NCBI GenBank assembly: GCA_030765065.1
Contig: CM060977.1
Coordinates: forward strand, 162,139,052-162,203,051
Reading direction: 5' to 3'
Length of the DNA stretch: 64,000 bases
From: Deroplatys truncata
Lineage: Eukaryota; Arthropoda; Insecta; Mantodea; Mantidae
The notes beneath the pieces are model-generated. The model made no database searches. It saw only the letters and a program-made list of their open reading frames with translations, and was not told where the DNA came from. Positions 44,062-55,323 of the stretch are shown one piece after another. The stretch's first letter is position 1. Each line of letters begins with the position of its first letter. The position numbers were made by a program, and so were the translations under genes.

Positions 44062-44687
44062 GAAAAAAATCAATTTTGTTTATGGACGCTCTTTAACTGC
44101 TATTATTCTTAGCCTCCCATTCTACAAGTTCGACCATGTAAGTTCGGACTGTACAGTATCTCGAAAACTAAGCGTCGAAGAAATAACTGTTCTTTAATAA
44201 AAGCTGCTTGATATTATGGGGGAAAGCAAATGCCATGAGGCGTGGTGTTTTTTTTTTAGTTTTTTTGAGGACGTTATGATTGTCATTTTGGGATCAATTT
44301 AAATTGACCGTAAATGATTCAAATCCAAATAAAAAGAAACCATGACTAATAGCATTTACTTTCCCCCATAATATTAAGACTCTTATTCAAGACATTTCTT
44401 TCTACAACGCTTAATTCTGGAGATATTGTGCAGTCTCAACTTAAATGGTCCACTCTGTATATTGGGCGTGAAAGACCGGAAATTTTGTTCGGAGTCCTCT
44501 TTATCAGGCTTGGGGTTCTTTTACGTGCCGTTAATCTACGACACGGGACCACCGGTTTTACTTTCCTTCCGAAGTAATCAATGCTAAGGATTTTTACGGC
44601 CGAAAAAATCCATCGTCCTCCGTCGGGTTTGTACCTGCGACCTCGGGAACTACAGGCTACCATGGTAACCATTAGACCACGGAGGTT
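44062..44687 (-). mobile_element. SINE 'A', copy 3, split by the fold-back MITE
   Basis: The minus-strand head TCCGTGGTCTAATGGTTACC is the best-preserved box A of the family; the tail (44062-44124) keeps the stem-loop. The MITE at 44125-44457 sits in TATATTGGGCG, between body and tail. Confidence 0.85.
44125..44457. mobile_element. Fold-back MITE, copy 2 (in SINE A)
   Basis: Same family as 23649-24009: inverted arms beginning CAAGTTCGACCATGTAAG and, from the right, CAGAGTGGACCATTTAAG, with the central GGATCAATTTAAATTGACC. TA lies on each side (44123-44124 and 44458-44459). The uninterrupted SINE sequence cattcTAtattggg shows the empty site. Confidence 0.9.
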
Positions 44688-46033
44688 GACTTAGAGAACG
44701 TCTTGACGTCAGTTGCACACGAAACCGCGGAAAGGCGACTTCGGAAGCAATATTCCAGACGGGCATCATTAATGATAAATACTTGAGAGTTAAGTCATCG
44801 AGCCGGGAAGCAGTTAATAATTGTGATTCGCTTATTATTTTTGTGCAGTAATTCCCTTTCAGTATAAATTCTAGCTTTCTGAGAATCCGTTTTTATTTCA
44901 CAATACCTTCCCATTCCACGGCCCGAGATTAATATAACGAGTGCTCATAGCTCGTGCGTAAACAGAATCTACGACGCAGCATGAGGGGGAATAGAGAAAT
45001 AAAATCAAAACCCAACGAAAAAATATCCCAGAGAAACAGTCTCTTCCAGGTCTTCGAATCGGTGACTTCACTAAATTTAAAGACATCGCAGAAACCAGTT
45101 ACTCAACGCAATGCGCCAACATAATAAAAAATAATATTTTAAATGGATCCCGAACGAGGGACACTAGTATATTAAAAAACCCACATTAGGACTGAGTCCA
45201 TAATAGGTGCTTTCTGTTCAAAAAATTCATTCCAATATTGTTATCTGCTTATTTTAAACAATCAGTTCATCAGACGTTTTAAACAATTATAATGCTTATG
45301 CAGTTTTAGTTTACATTCCGGGGAGGCATAAACGAGAGCTCAAATAAGTACCACACCAGCTCAGTAGAAGTTCTGGAAACAACCATTGTGGATTTTGCCT
45401 TTTCGACTACAGTTATTTGCATTTTGCGAGAAAGAGACTAAATGCATTGTCTACAGCGCAACTCCGTTAATAGACGCTTCTTCGAGAAAGACACTTTTCA
45501 TCCAAATGGAAGTTCGAGATATCAGACTGTACAATTATTTCTGTACTTCCATTTTAGTAAATGCTTTTATGAATTTCTTTCGATCGAATATTGTTTTGGT
45601 TTACAGAATTACACGGTTATTTGGTTAAAATAATGTTCATAATATAAACATAGACTGATGGGAAGTATTTATTTAAACTATCATCAAAATTGTCCCTGCC
45701 GTGTGACGGAACCAAAGAAAAAAATTTAAATATCATCAAAACGAATACCTTAAAGATTTTATGCTTGTTTTATCACATATTCACTAGAATGTTTGTGGCT
45801 AAGCGATAGTGTAGCGTTTATTTTAAACAAGAACCTACTTTTGACAGTTACTGAAAGGATACATTTCCCCCTGGCGTCCGTGGCAACTCCCCACCGCTAT
45901 TGCTCTAGCCGGTATAGGTTCTACCATCCTCCTTTCCCTTCGCTTACAAGCTAAACTTAGAGGGGTAGCATGTTGCCATATCATATCAAATCGTAGCATC
46001 TGCTTTCTTATTGCTTATTGGCTTTCTAATACA
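44688..46033. other. No recognised gene (probable intron)
   Basis: AT-rich. I find no exon or transposon motif. Confidence 0.35.
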
Positions 46034-46580
46034 CCGAGGGGGATGGCTGAGGCGGTAATGTCTGTGGTCAGAATTCGGGAGGTCGTGGGTTCGATTCTCG
46101 TGGCCGTCCCTCCTGACCTACGGGGGTTTCCCGGGTCGCTAGACGAATAGTGGGAAAGCTCATTACATCCCCCGAATTTATTACCGTTCCATTTCACCTC
46201 CATTCTCATTTCGCTTTACCTTTCATCTGCTTGGTCTGTTTTAGGGTTGAAAGCGTCGGCGAGAGACTCGGCGTTGCATGGCAGGGGAAACGGATGTCTA
46301 TGTAACCCTTCGTTGCCCGGAATGGGGGCGGTTCCCCGAGTACCAACCCCCCCCCCCCAGTGGGTTGCACAAGCCTGCAGGTAGAGGGGAGCCGGTTGCA
46401 CCAGCTGCCATCCCGGGAGTCTCCATCTGCCTGCCCTCTGTCCTGTCGTGTCTCCTGGTCCGGATCCTCTTCTTCCTATCATTTCACTCCTCCCTCCCGG
46501 GGACACCCCGTTGGAGGCTCAGGCACACAATATCTTCTATGCTGATGGGTAACTCCACCTCCACAGTTAGTCCTACTCCT
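46034..46580 (+). mobile_element. tRNA-derived SINE 'B', copy 4, with GC-rich body
   Basis: GAGGGGGATGGCTGAGGCGG (box A) and GTGGGTTCGATTCTCG (box B) form a clear pol III promoter. The body includes TTTCCCGGGTCGCTAGACGA and GTTGCATGGCAGGGGAAACG, shared with copies 2 and 3, and a 14-base C run near 46342. A CT-rich end merges into unique sequence near 46580. Confidence 0.7.
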
Positions 46581-46707
46581 AGCTTTCTAATACAACCCTG
46601 CTACTCTGTTCTCCCACCTCCCTGCTATGAGTGAACTGTCAAAAAGGGCTCCTTGTTTAAATGCTACTGTAATTTTATAATTTACATGCAAAGATGTAAG
46701 TATTTAC

Positions 46708-46909
46708 CTTTTGGGATCTGTGCTAAATGGGCGTTTTTCCATTTCTGTATGGGTTCATTGGAAGTTGCCAGGTAACAATGTACACCAAAGTGTGGTATTT
46801 CTTGTGTAACGACATATTCCTTGAAGTCGCCGCTTACTTCAGCATAATAAGGTGGATTCACTTCCGGTGCAGTTCTCTGTTTTACCATCCTCTCCATCAT
46901 TTGAAACAT
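46708..46909 (-). CDS. Internal exon of an unrecognised host gene
   Basis: A 202-nt open segment is bounded by an acceptor (GTATAATCACAG, AG at 46910-46911) and a donor (AAAAG|GTAAATA, GT at 46706-46707). It encodes 67 residues starting MFQMMERMVKQRTAPEVNPP and ending NAHLAQIPK plus one base (phase 1). It contains Tyr-rich and hydrophobic segments (PPYYAEVSGDFKEYV, IPHFGVHCYLA) that look like folded protein, not transposon. The phase-1 end fits the phase of the exon at 13551-14221, where the first complete codon after the junction would be GAG. I do not recognise the protein. Confidence 0.6.
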
Positions 46910-47422
46910 CTGTGATTATACACAAGAGATTGATTCAGTCAAGCATTAGCATATTTTATACATGGTCAGGCTATAAACATTCTAAAAGCTACCATTAAGC
47001 AATTATTGTATTGCATATACCCAATCTCTATAATGCTTTAATTCAGTTTAAGTCGTACTTTCCCTCAGATTGAATACTTTTTCTTTTAGAAAAGTAAACA
47101 CTAACAACGAATACTCCACTCGTTTGGAATTGGTTTTTCCTTCGGGTTTCGCGGGTGGCTGGCTGTTGTGGCATAATTCTGAGAAACTGAAACGATTTTG
47201 GCCGAGACTAATAATGAGGGCAGTTTTCGAGCTTTTTAGTTGGAAACGGTAGGCCTCATGCACGATGCGTGGAAGAAATGCAAGAATAGCAGAAGCTCAG
47301 CAAAATCTGAGAGAATAGTAGGGCACTGCAAAAGGCTGACCGTTTAAAATGTCAACAATAAAAAACGGTTATAAATTTCACTCTGGGGCAAAATCTTTTC
47401 GTGTTTTGAAAAAAAAAAACAC

Positions 47423-47535
47423 CTGAGTTATCTCTGCCACCGTAGGGAATCCTAGTTTTGAACAAGTTAAATGTTCCTCGTGAGTGCTCAATAATGGCTG
47501 CCTACAACATGGTAAATATTGATATTTCCGCGTGC
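47423..47535 (-). CDS. Possible further upstream exon of the same host gene
   Basis: A frame ending LGFPTVAEITQ stops exactly at a donor-like CAG|GTG (GT at 47421-47422) in phase 0, as needed to join the ATG-starting exon at 46909. One possible acceptor is ACATTCTTCAG (AG at 47536-47537). The encoded YLPCCRQPLLSTHEEHLTC has paired Cys and His residues that might bind zinc. Boundaries are guesses; the open frame extends upstream to 47626, so a longer exon is possible. Confidence 0.35.
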
Positions 47536-47539
47536 CTGA

Positions 47540-50500
47540 AGAATGTTCTGTTGTCAAATGTTTCCATATATAATTGGTCGTAAATCTTAAGTACATACAA
47601 GTTATAGCACCAATGCGGTGCAGCATGAGCCGGGGCCCGTCGAACTAGCACAGGACGACGGTTAGGTCAATTTGGTGCATTATCCTTGTATCGTGCACGC
47701 AATTTTCAGGCTATACAACTAGCCGGCTGGGAGCAGCAAGTCTCAAAATCGTTTTTAATTTCTTATTAGTCGGTCATGTGTATCAAATGTGACAGGTTTC
47801 ATAAAAATACAACGTTTCCAAAATATTAATAAACTGTGATTTTGTCATCAGTGGTACAAAACCTAACAGAATTTATTTCGTAATTCAAAAACATGGAATA
47901 AGCCAAATAAATTAAATAGTTCAAGGTTTTAAAGCTTAGTGACATCTACATAAATACAATTTATAATAAGGAACTTAAAACAGTGTATTCTGCCACTGCT
48001 CTTTTAGATTATTTATGACACATACACACTCGAGTATTACTGTGGCTAAACCACAAAAAATAACGTATATAATATTTTATGGATTGTCAAAGTTTACACG
48101 TGTAACGGGAATTATATATATATATATTTATTTATTATTAGGTGTTAATTAAAAATGTTAATTAACAAAGCCGACCTAGCATGGTTAGTGTATTGTAATT
48201 AACAATGTAATATATTTGTAATTCTACATTTTTTATAAGTTTAAGATATAATAGAAGTCCATATGAGTCGTGAGGGCGAGACACGACATTTGTTTGTCAC
48301 AAACACTCATTGATGAGGGAGAGAAAGGAACAAATCAAAGTATTGTGGCTATCTCTAACAATAAGCCTCCCTCTCGAGAAAGCTGGGTGACAGTTTAGTG
48401 AACAACAAAATTTGAAGGTGGTGGAAGAACATTCCTGTTATTGCTATGTAGAGGGACACGTCATCCATAGAGGCAATCATAGTTTAGCTACAAGTTTAAA
48501 TTCAAACATAGAAACGACGCTACAACACTCTTACTAAAACAATTCAGTTCGTGGCTTGTTACTCTCGGTGGCAGACGTATGTAAATAGTGCTGTGGAAAG
48601 GTGAATATCTAAGAAGTGGTACAAACAATTTACAACAATTAATACCGTTTCAGAATAATACACAAACTTAAGTAACAGTATATTAGTTTATAAAAAAATA
48701 AAACTTAATTTACACACAGATCTTAACAGTAGCCATACATACACGTTAAAGTTCCTTACGACTCACAGGTAAGCTTCATCAGACTATACACGTGTATAAT
48801 CCACTCATCGTTTGTATGTAAATAACAAAAAATGTTTTAATATAGTAGTGGTGATATATATACACACACATATCAAACCTAAAGAACAGTGTACCAGTGT
48901 TATTTAACATACCTCTAGTGTCTTCCCACTCCCTGCAAAACCAAAGTGTCTCCCTGAACTACCGGAGCGTACTAAAACAATTCCGTACACTGTAATACTC
49001 TACACCCACAATGACAATACAAGTTGCCTACAATAATTTTCACACACAAACTGGATTGAGAAGACTTTCCCAGGGCCACCATCACAAATGAACAACGTGC
49101 ACTACTAGATCTTCAGAGCTTCCAACAGGTACATGCCACACCAGATCATCACACCACTAACAAGAGGGTACGCGGCACACTTTATGTGTCTACCAGACTG
49201 GGTGCCAGAATCAAAGTTAAACAGCTGCCAAAAGGTATAAAGTCGTCAGATTTGGAGATGGAAAGGTGGTTAAAGACAAATTTATGTAGCAATCATGAAT
49301 TCATATTTAGTACCTTAAAAAGGAAGGACCATAATAATTGCATTGCACTCCCTATTTGACGAGTGTTCACAACGTAATGTTTCTGATATTTGATTATGCC
49401 TATTTCTAATGGTTTTAAAGGAAAAAGGTTAACTTTGCTGCAAAAATATTCTGTTTTATTTGATTTTTTAAGAGCTCAAACTAAAGAAGCTTTCTCTCTG
49501 TGCCGCCATCTGTTGCCGGCACATTGTAATACCTCATAACACCATTCATCATCTATCTGAACCGTTATACAGTTCCGTGCATACGAAAACAACCTCCCCC
49601 ACATTTACGATGTGTTTCTATTTGGAAAGCAAGCTACATCCAAAAGAAGCTGTCTTGAGGATCCCTGACACGTAATACCGCTCTGCCTTTCTGTTTGTAG
49701 TGTTATGAATGGCATTGGTTTTTGTCACACTGTGGATCTCATCTTTAGAGAAATAATACCTTCCTTTTCACCGACACTGCTACCAAGACTTCTCCCCTGA
49801 TTGTTTTAAAAAGATTGGTAAGATTTTCTACCCCTCCGTTTAATCGAAAATATTTATTAGCTCCTATTTGCTAGTGAAAAGAGCCCAAATTGCGCGAACG
49901 TATCTTGTATAAGTGCTTGATGTTTCCGCATACTGCATTGCCAACTACATTTATTAAGAAATGGGTGTAAATCAAATTTCGAGAAAACTACCATTTGTAA
50001 TTTTTTCTGTCTCATTAAGACTTTTGCGTTTTAGGGTCAGTTTGGCGTGTAATTTATTTCCATAGGAAATTTTTGCACAATTTACTACTATTTATACAGT
50101 AAGTTGGTTATGTGGGCATGATTTACTTGTGGTGGTGTGTATGTTGCCAGAGTTTAACGCCAGCAACGTCATACACTATTGCTACAATACCCAAACGAGG
50201 ATCGTTAACATATGTGTGTAGGTATATTAGAGGGAAGGGAGCGCACCGCTAAAGGGGCACTTTACGGTAATTTTTAGCATTTTCTAATGTATTTAGCGTC
50301 TTCTTACGCTCTTTTGTCTAATGTTACAATAGTCTGTGATATTTTAATAATTCTGGTTATATTTGGTTACATTTGTTGGTATTCGTTTTAGTGATGTGGT
50401 TACATTTAGATACATTTCAGTTACAGATCTTCTCATGATCATCTACTGTATCCTAGCGTAAGCTATGCCATTCTCTCATGACCCATTCTATCCAGTCATA

Positions 50501-50599
50501 ACCTAAACCTATCCTTACTCCAAAGCACGCTAATTTAATGCACTAAGCTATCCTCGCATTGTTCTACCGTAACAAAATCTAGAAGGGCCATCTAAATTA
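47540..50599. other. No recognised gene
   Basis: Three kilobases of AT-rich sequence with short TA runs (48115-48130, 48855-48865) and stop-dense frames. It may be intron or intergenic. Nothing recognisable. Confidence 0.35.
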
Positions 50600-50892
50600 A
50601 AATTAAACTGATTTTATTTATGCACGCTCTGTAACTACTATGGTTCTTAGCGTCTCATTCTATACTGGGCGTGAAAGACTTGCAACTTTGCTCAGAGGTC
50701 TCTTTATAAGGTTTGAGGTTCTTTTACATGCCATAAATGTACGACACGGGACCACCGGTTTCACTTCCGTTCCGAAGGAAGTCATGCTAAGGATTTTTGC
50801 GCCCGAATAAATCCATAGAACTACGCTGGATTTGAACCCACAACCTTAGCAACTAGAGGCTAGCATGGTATCCCTAGACCACGAAGAACGAC
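50600..50892 (-). mobile_element. SINE 'A', copy 4
   Basis: A complete, uninterrupted copy: head TCGTGGTCTAGGGATACCAT and GGTTGTGGGTTCAAATCC, body as in copy 1, tail stem-loop AGACGCT...AGAGCGTGCATAAATAAAA at the plus-strand left end. Confidence 0.85.
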
Positions 50893-51889
50893 AAGGATCA
50901 CCTAGTCGTCTAACTGGTAAACCTCTCTTTACCCAAACGGATCTCCACACCACATAAACGCCCACTTACATAAATAATTTGGGATACTTTAATTAGTATT
51001 TTTCGCGTTTAGCGAACTTCTTTTCTGTTTTACTACCATTTTTCCGGTTTTTTACATTAATTTGCTGACTTTTGGAGTTTTTTCTCCTTTTTACACTAAC
51101 TTGATTAGTTTTACTGTATTTTAAATACTTTTACAATCACTTGTTGATCATCTTCTGGAAATGCGTGATGTTCAGACGATAACATTTTGGGTGGGCAGAA
51201 TAAACCGAGTACAGTTTGCAGTCCTGAGACGTATACAACTAACGTCACTTAACCTGCGCTAATCTAGACCGTTCTCTCGTCATCTATTCTATTCCATTAT
51301 AACCTAACCTAAACTAGACTTCACCCTATGTAGACTTAAACTCGTGCATTTCTCTCGTTTTTGCAGATATACTGCTATTTTTTGAAGTAGTTTCTCTGGT
51401 TTTATGGGCATATTGTGTATATTTACAGCCTTTTTGCTATGTTTATAGTCATTTTCTCTCCCTTTACATTAATGTTACTTCGTTTGCAATGGTTTGTGAT
51501 TTTTGCAAGCATTTTGGGTATTAGTTCAGGTATATTGGCCACTTATAGGGAGTATTTTGGAGTATTGGTAGAGGTATTTTATGCGCCTGTGGGAACATTT
51601 TGTTGCACGTTTAAGGTATTTTGTAATGTTTTAAGAATATATTTAGCTCTTACAATAGTTTGTGTTGCTTTACAGTGATTTGGACTACTTTTATTATTTT
51701 GCCAGTATTGTTACCGTATTTTGAGTATTTTTCGCTCCTTTTGGATACTTTATGAGAATTTTGTCCACTGTTACACTATATATATATACTTTTAAAGTAA
51801 TATTTTGAATCCTGGGTAATCTTCAGTACCTTCAAATGCTAACAGGCGAGGCAAGGGGAATAAGTTGAATAAGCCTTACATCATGCTAA
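50893..51889. other. T-rich region, no gene
   Basis: From about 50985 to 51780 the plus strand is dominated by loosely repeated TTTT(A)GTATTTT-like segments. The ORF 51415-51678 is a by-product of this T-richness. Confidence 0.4.
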
Positions 51890-53536
51890 AACGTATTTAT
51901 TTATTGTCAGATGGCACATTACAGGTATTAACAATGTCAAAAAGCAGTAAAATACTTTGTCAATACAAATATACAATATTGTTTTAACCCTACACTTCAC
52001 TAGCATGTAAGTTTAAAGATTCATATAAAGTATCAAAAGCCGTTTTACCTACCATTTAAATGATGTTATTGAAAGCATATGTTGATATAGCTCTTAATTT
52101 TAGGAGCTAACAAATTGTAAATATTTTGGGCCCAAATACAGGAATTAATTCACTTGCTAAGCCTAAATAGAGGTAAGGTTAGAGCTGTATTCCTTCTAGT
52201 ATTATAGTAATATAAATCCTTTTCTTAAAACTAGTCTCAAATAATACAACGGATATGCATTAATAACTCAAGCAAATACAGATTTACAACAGTTGAAATT
52301 CCTAGGTCGATAAAAACAGGTTTACATTTAGACTTGTAATCACATTTATTTAAAAATCTTAAGACTTTCTTTTGTATCTAAAGAATGTCACGTGTTTTCG
52401 TTGATCCACCTCTATAGTAAGTTACTATTTTTCATAATCGACTGGAACAATGCAAAACAAGCACATCGCATATATGTAGCAGGCAAACAGTATGTTAAAT
52501 TCTTCATTAGCTAAGGAAATCTAGATAACCTTGTTGATAAATCTTCAATTGTAGATTCCATTTTAATTGACTCTCTACATCAACACCTAAAATTTTTGTT
52601 TGCATATGAGTATGAAGTATATTTTCCAAAGTTGACTTCAACGTGAATAAAATCGAGACAGCTTCTTTATCGCGTAACATTAGCCATTGGCATTGAACCA
52701 GGAGGATGCAGTAGCATTAATGTGTTCATATTTTCCCAGCTGTTTAGCAAGGTTATTACTCGTATTAGAACTCATGAAACCTCATGTTGCTCTCAAGCTT
52801 GTAATAAAACTCATCAGCATACACAAAAGTTTCTGCTTGTAAATTATTTGATAAATCATTTATTGCAACCAAAAATTAAGAAAAGGTTTAGAAAATATAA
52901 CCCTGAGTAACACTAGGTTAACGACCGAGTCAGAGGAGAAACATCCATCAAGATTTACAACTTGCTTACGGTTTGATAAATGAGACTGAAAGAATTTGTT
53001 CTCAATATAACATATCCCATAAAATCTTAATTCTTCTAATAACAATGAATGATCTATACCTTCGAAAGCCTCAGTAAAATCACAAAAGGTACCGCTTACA
53101 TATTTACCTTTTTGAAAATCGAGTAAAATGATATTATGTATTTTTGAAAGACGGTTATTTCGATATGGCGTTTCTGTGTCCATATCGACGCTTATTTGAT
53201 ACACCAGAATGTTCAAAATATAGGTTTAATTATATTAAAACCACATACGCTAAAGCCTTACGCACCAATGAAATTAAGGAAGTTAGTCTGTAGCTGGCAG
53301 GCTCCTTAGTTGAACCTTTTTATATACTGAATATCTTTAGTCAGTAAGCTGCTTGGAAAATAATCCTCTTGTATACAGTAATTAATAAAAAACGTTAGTG
53401 GTTTTAAAATATTAATGACTACTTGCTTTAGAAGCTCTTGGACTAATCACCAATACCTTTATTTTCATCGTTTTTAAATTTTGCTGCAATTCTAAGAACA
53501 TCTATTTTCAGGCCTCTCTTCTTTCCATTAAACTTG
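51890..53536 (-). pseudogene. LINE reverse transcriptase, 3' half (host of the LTR element)
   Basis: Minus-strand pieces, right to left: KGSTKEPASYRLTSLISLVR (near 53310), then GTFCDFTEAFEGIDHSLLLEE, LRFYGICYIENKFFQSHLSNRK (53090-52970), SSDSVVNLVL (near 52920, a degraded GVPQGS-type region), TFVYADEF (near 52830; a broken YADD), ILGVDVESQLKW (near 52580), then VLRFLNKCDYKSKCKPVFID and LGISTVVNLYLLEL (52370-52240), TRRNTALTLPLFRLSK (near 52175), and a terminal AATAAATAAATA at 51893-51905. This is a non-LTR reverse transcriptase without RNase H, full of stops. It continues at 62385 on the other side of the LTR element. Confidence 0.8.
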
Positions 53537-53540
53537 AATT

Positions 53541-54639
53541 TGCGAGTATAACAAATTGTATGTTGCAAATAAATGTTTGTTTACTTAACTTTCACTGCCC
53601 CACGTATGGGAGCCAATTTGCAATAGCAATTTTACGTGTTTAATAGCATCACGTTGTGGAAGCCATTATGAAGTAGAATTAATGTTGTATTTGTGTATTT
53701 GTAGCCCCACGTTGTGGAAGCCAATTTACGACGGTATTAGTTACCTTGTTTGTTTACCTCAGTGTTGGTAGAAGCCATTCTTGTGTGACGTCACTCGTTG
53801 GTTTGGTCTGGTCCGTAGATCCCTCTGGCGTTAGCAATTTGCATGAATTTTAAATGTCCACCGGCTAGCTATCATCTGATCTGGTAGGCATGTTTTTCTT
53901 ACAGGTTGTGAAGCGGAAAGGAATCTTTTATCCAAAAATTACTAGTGAAGAAATGTGTTTTATTATGTTTTATTGTCGAACACGTGCACTAACACATTTA
54001 CATATTAATCTGAATACTCGCCCAAACTGAAACTGTTTGTAATAACTTCTCACTTTTAAATCACGTACTTCAACTTTATATATTCAACTATATAATACTT
54101 TATAAGATTTCTTGTAATTCTTCTACGCGTAACTTGACGAAATGAAGGACTGACTGACGATCTGTACTGTACTGAGAATTCCGTTGAACTGGGAGCTGAC
54201 GTGTTATGTGTTGTGAATCTCGTTGCACACTGGGAGACCCGCTAACTCGACCTGGCTTATTTATAGGCTTGCCTTAAGATACACCTAAAGATTATAAATG
54301 AACTGCTATTGGCTAATAAAACGCGCCAACATTAGCGTCTATTTTACTATCCAATGAAAACCACTAATACATATTACTTTTATAGAACATTCTGGAAGCT
54401 TTTTTTACTGAAAAGGCGCGAAACATTACGTAACTTCCTGGTTCCCGGTAACGATAAACAACTCACCCTTTGCTGCATTATTGCGTTATTGTTGACAGTT
54501 TCAGTAGAGCCGTATATTATTATTTGCCAATAATAATTACAATTATTAAACCTCTGAAATCAATGTTACATAAAAATACATATTCATATTAAAATAATTA
54601 TTTACCTTTAAGTAATTTGTGATACAAATTACCGTATCA
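53541..54639 (-). repeat. 3' LTR
   Basis: Differs from the 5' LTR at three positions that I can see: A/C near 54067, A/G near 54084 and G/A near 54529. TATAAATA is at 54258-54265 (minus) and two AATAAA signals at 53959-53974. Several degenerate copies of a primer-site/LTR-end motif lie in the U5-side portion (see findings). Confidence 0.95.
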
Positions 54640-55323
54640 TATGCCCCACTAGAAACATAATTATAAATATTTATAACTTGTTTAGAAATTTTAAAATTGT
54701 GTTTGTAGTCTCCTAAATCTTGGAACACACGTTATCACTTTCACTTAACACTTCACACGCATTTAACACACGACATATGTTTTATCTCGCCACTACTTAC
54801 TGGCTCTGGTTTAATTAATTTAGATATTAATCTTACATTACAATTTTTTTTATAGCAAATACTTTACCCTAAATTATTTAACTAGTGTTACAAAAAATGG
54901 TTTACTTTCTTATATTGTTACCAAAAATTTATCAATTCAAGAATTTTTTTGTAATTACTATACATATTTACCAAAATATACACCCTCTACATATATTTAC
55001 ATCTCTAAAATCTAGGCAATGTTTCACATGTTCTGTTTGCTACATAAGTGTTTGTTTTGAATTATTTTTAATTATATTTGCCAATTTTTGTTATTTTGTA
55101 ATTTATCTTAACAATACTCTTGGAATAATATTTATATACTTTACTTTAATATAACATCAGACTTTATGTTACATTTTCAGTTACCAATAAAATGTTATTT
55201 TCCTCTCAAACAGTTAATCATGACCACAATTTATTTCTCCATTCACATGACGTACATTTTTATTTAACCCTCTTACGTTCCAATACATTGCTCTGCATTT
55301 CGCCTTTAACTATCCAGCATTTA
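54640..55323 (-). other. 3' untranslated region and polypurine tract
   Basis: 684 bases from the pol stop to the 3' LTR. On the minus strand the last bases before the LTR are AGTGGGGCATA, a short polypurine tract suitable for plus-strand priming. No sense-strand ORF of note is present; the antisense ORF at 54885-55154 is not credible. Confidence 0.6.

Noticed and set aside
46034-46110. Functional tRNA gene
   Set aside because: Box A and box B are good, but the sequence does not fold into a full cloverleaf with paired acceptor ends and it continues into a repeated body.
51289-51310. ATAACCTAACCTAAAC, like the insect telomere repeat (TTAGG)n
   Set aside because: Only two units are present, too few for an interstitial telomeric array.
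54885-55154. 89-codon plus-strand ORF with hydrophobic composition, between pol and the 3' LTR
   Set aside because: It is antisense to the retrotransposon in a T-rich region, with no known motif; it is not an env gene.
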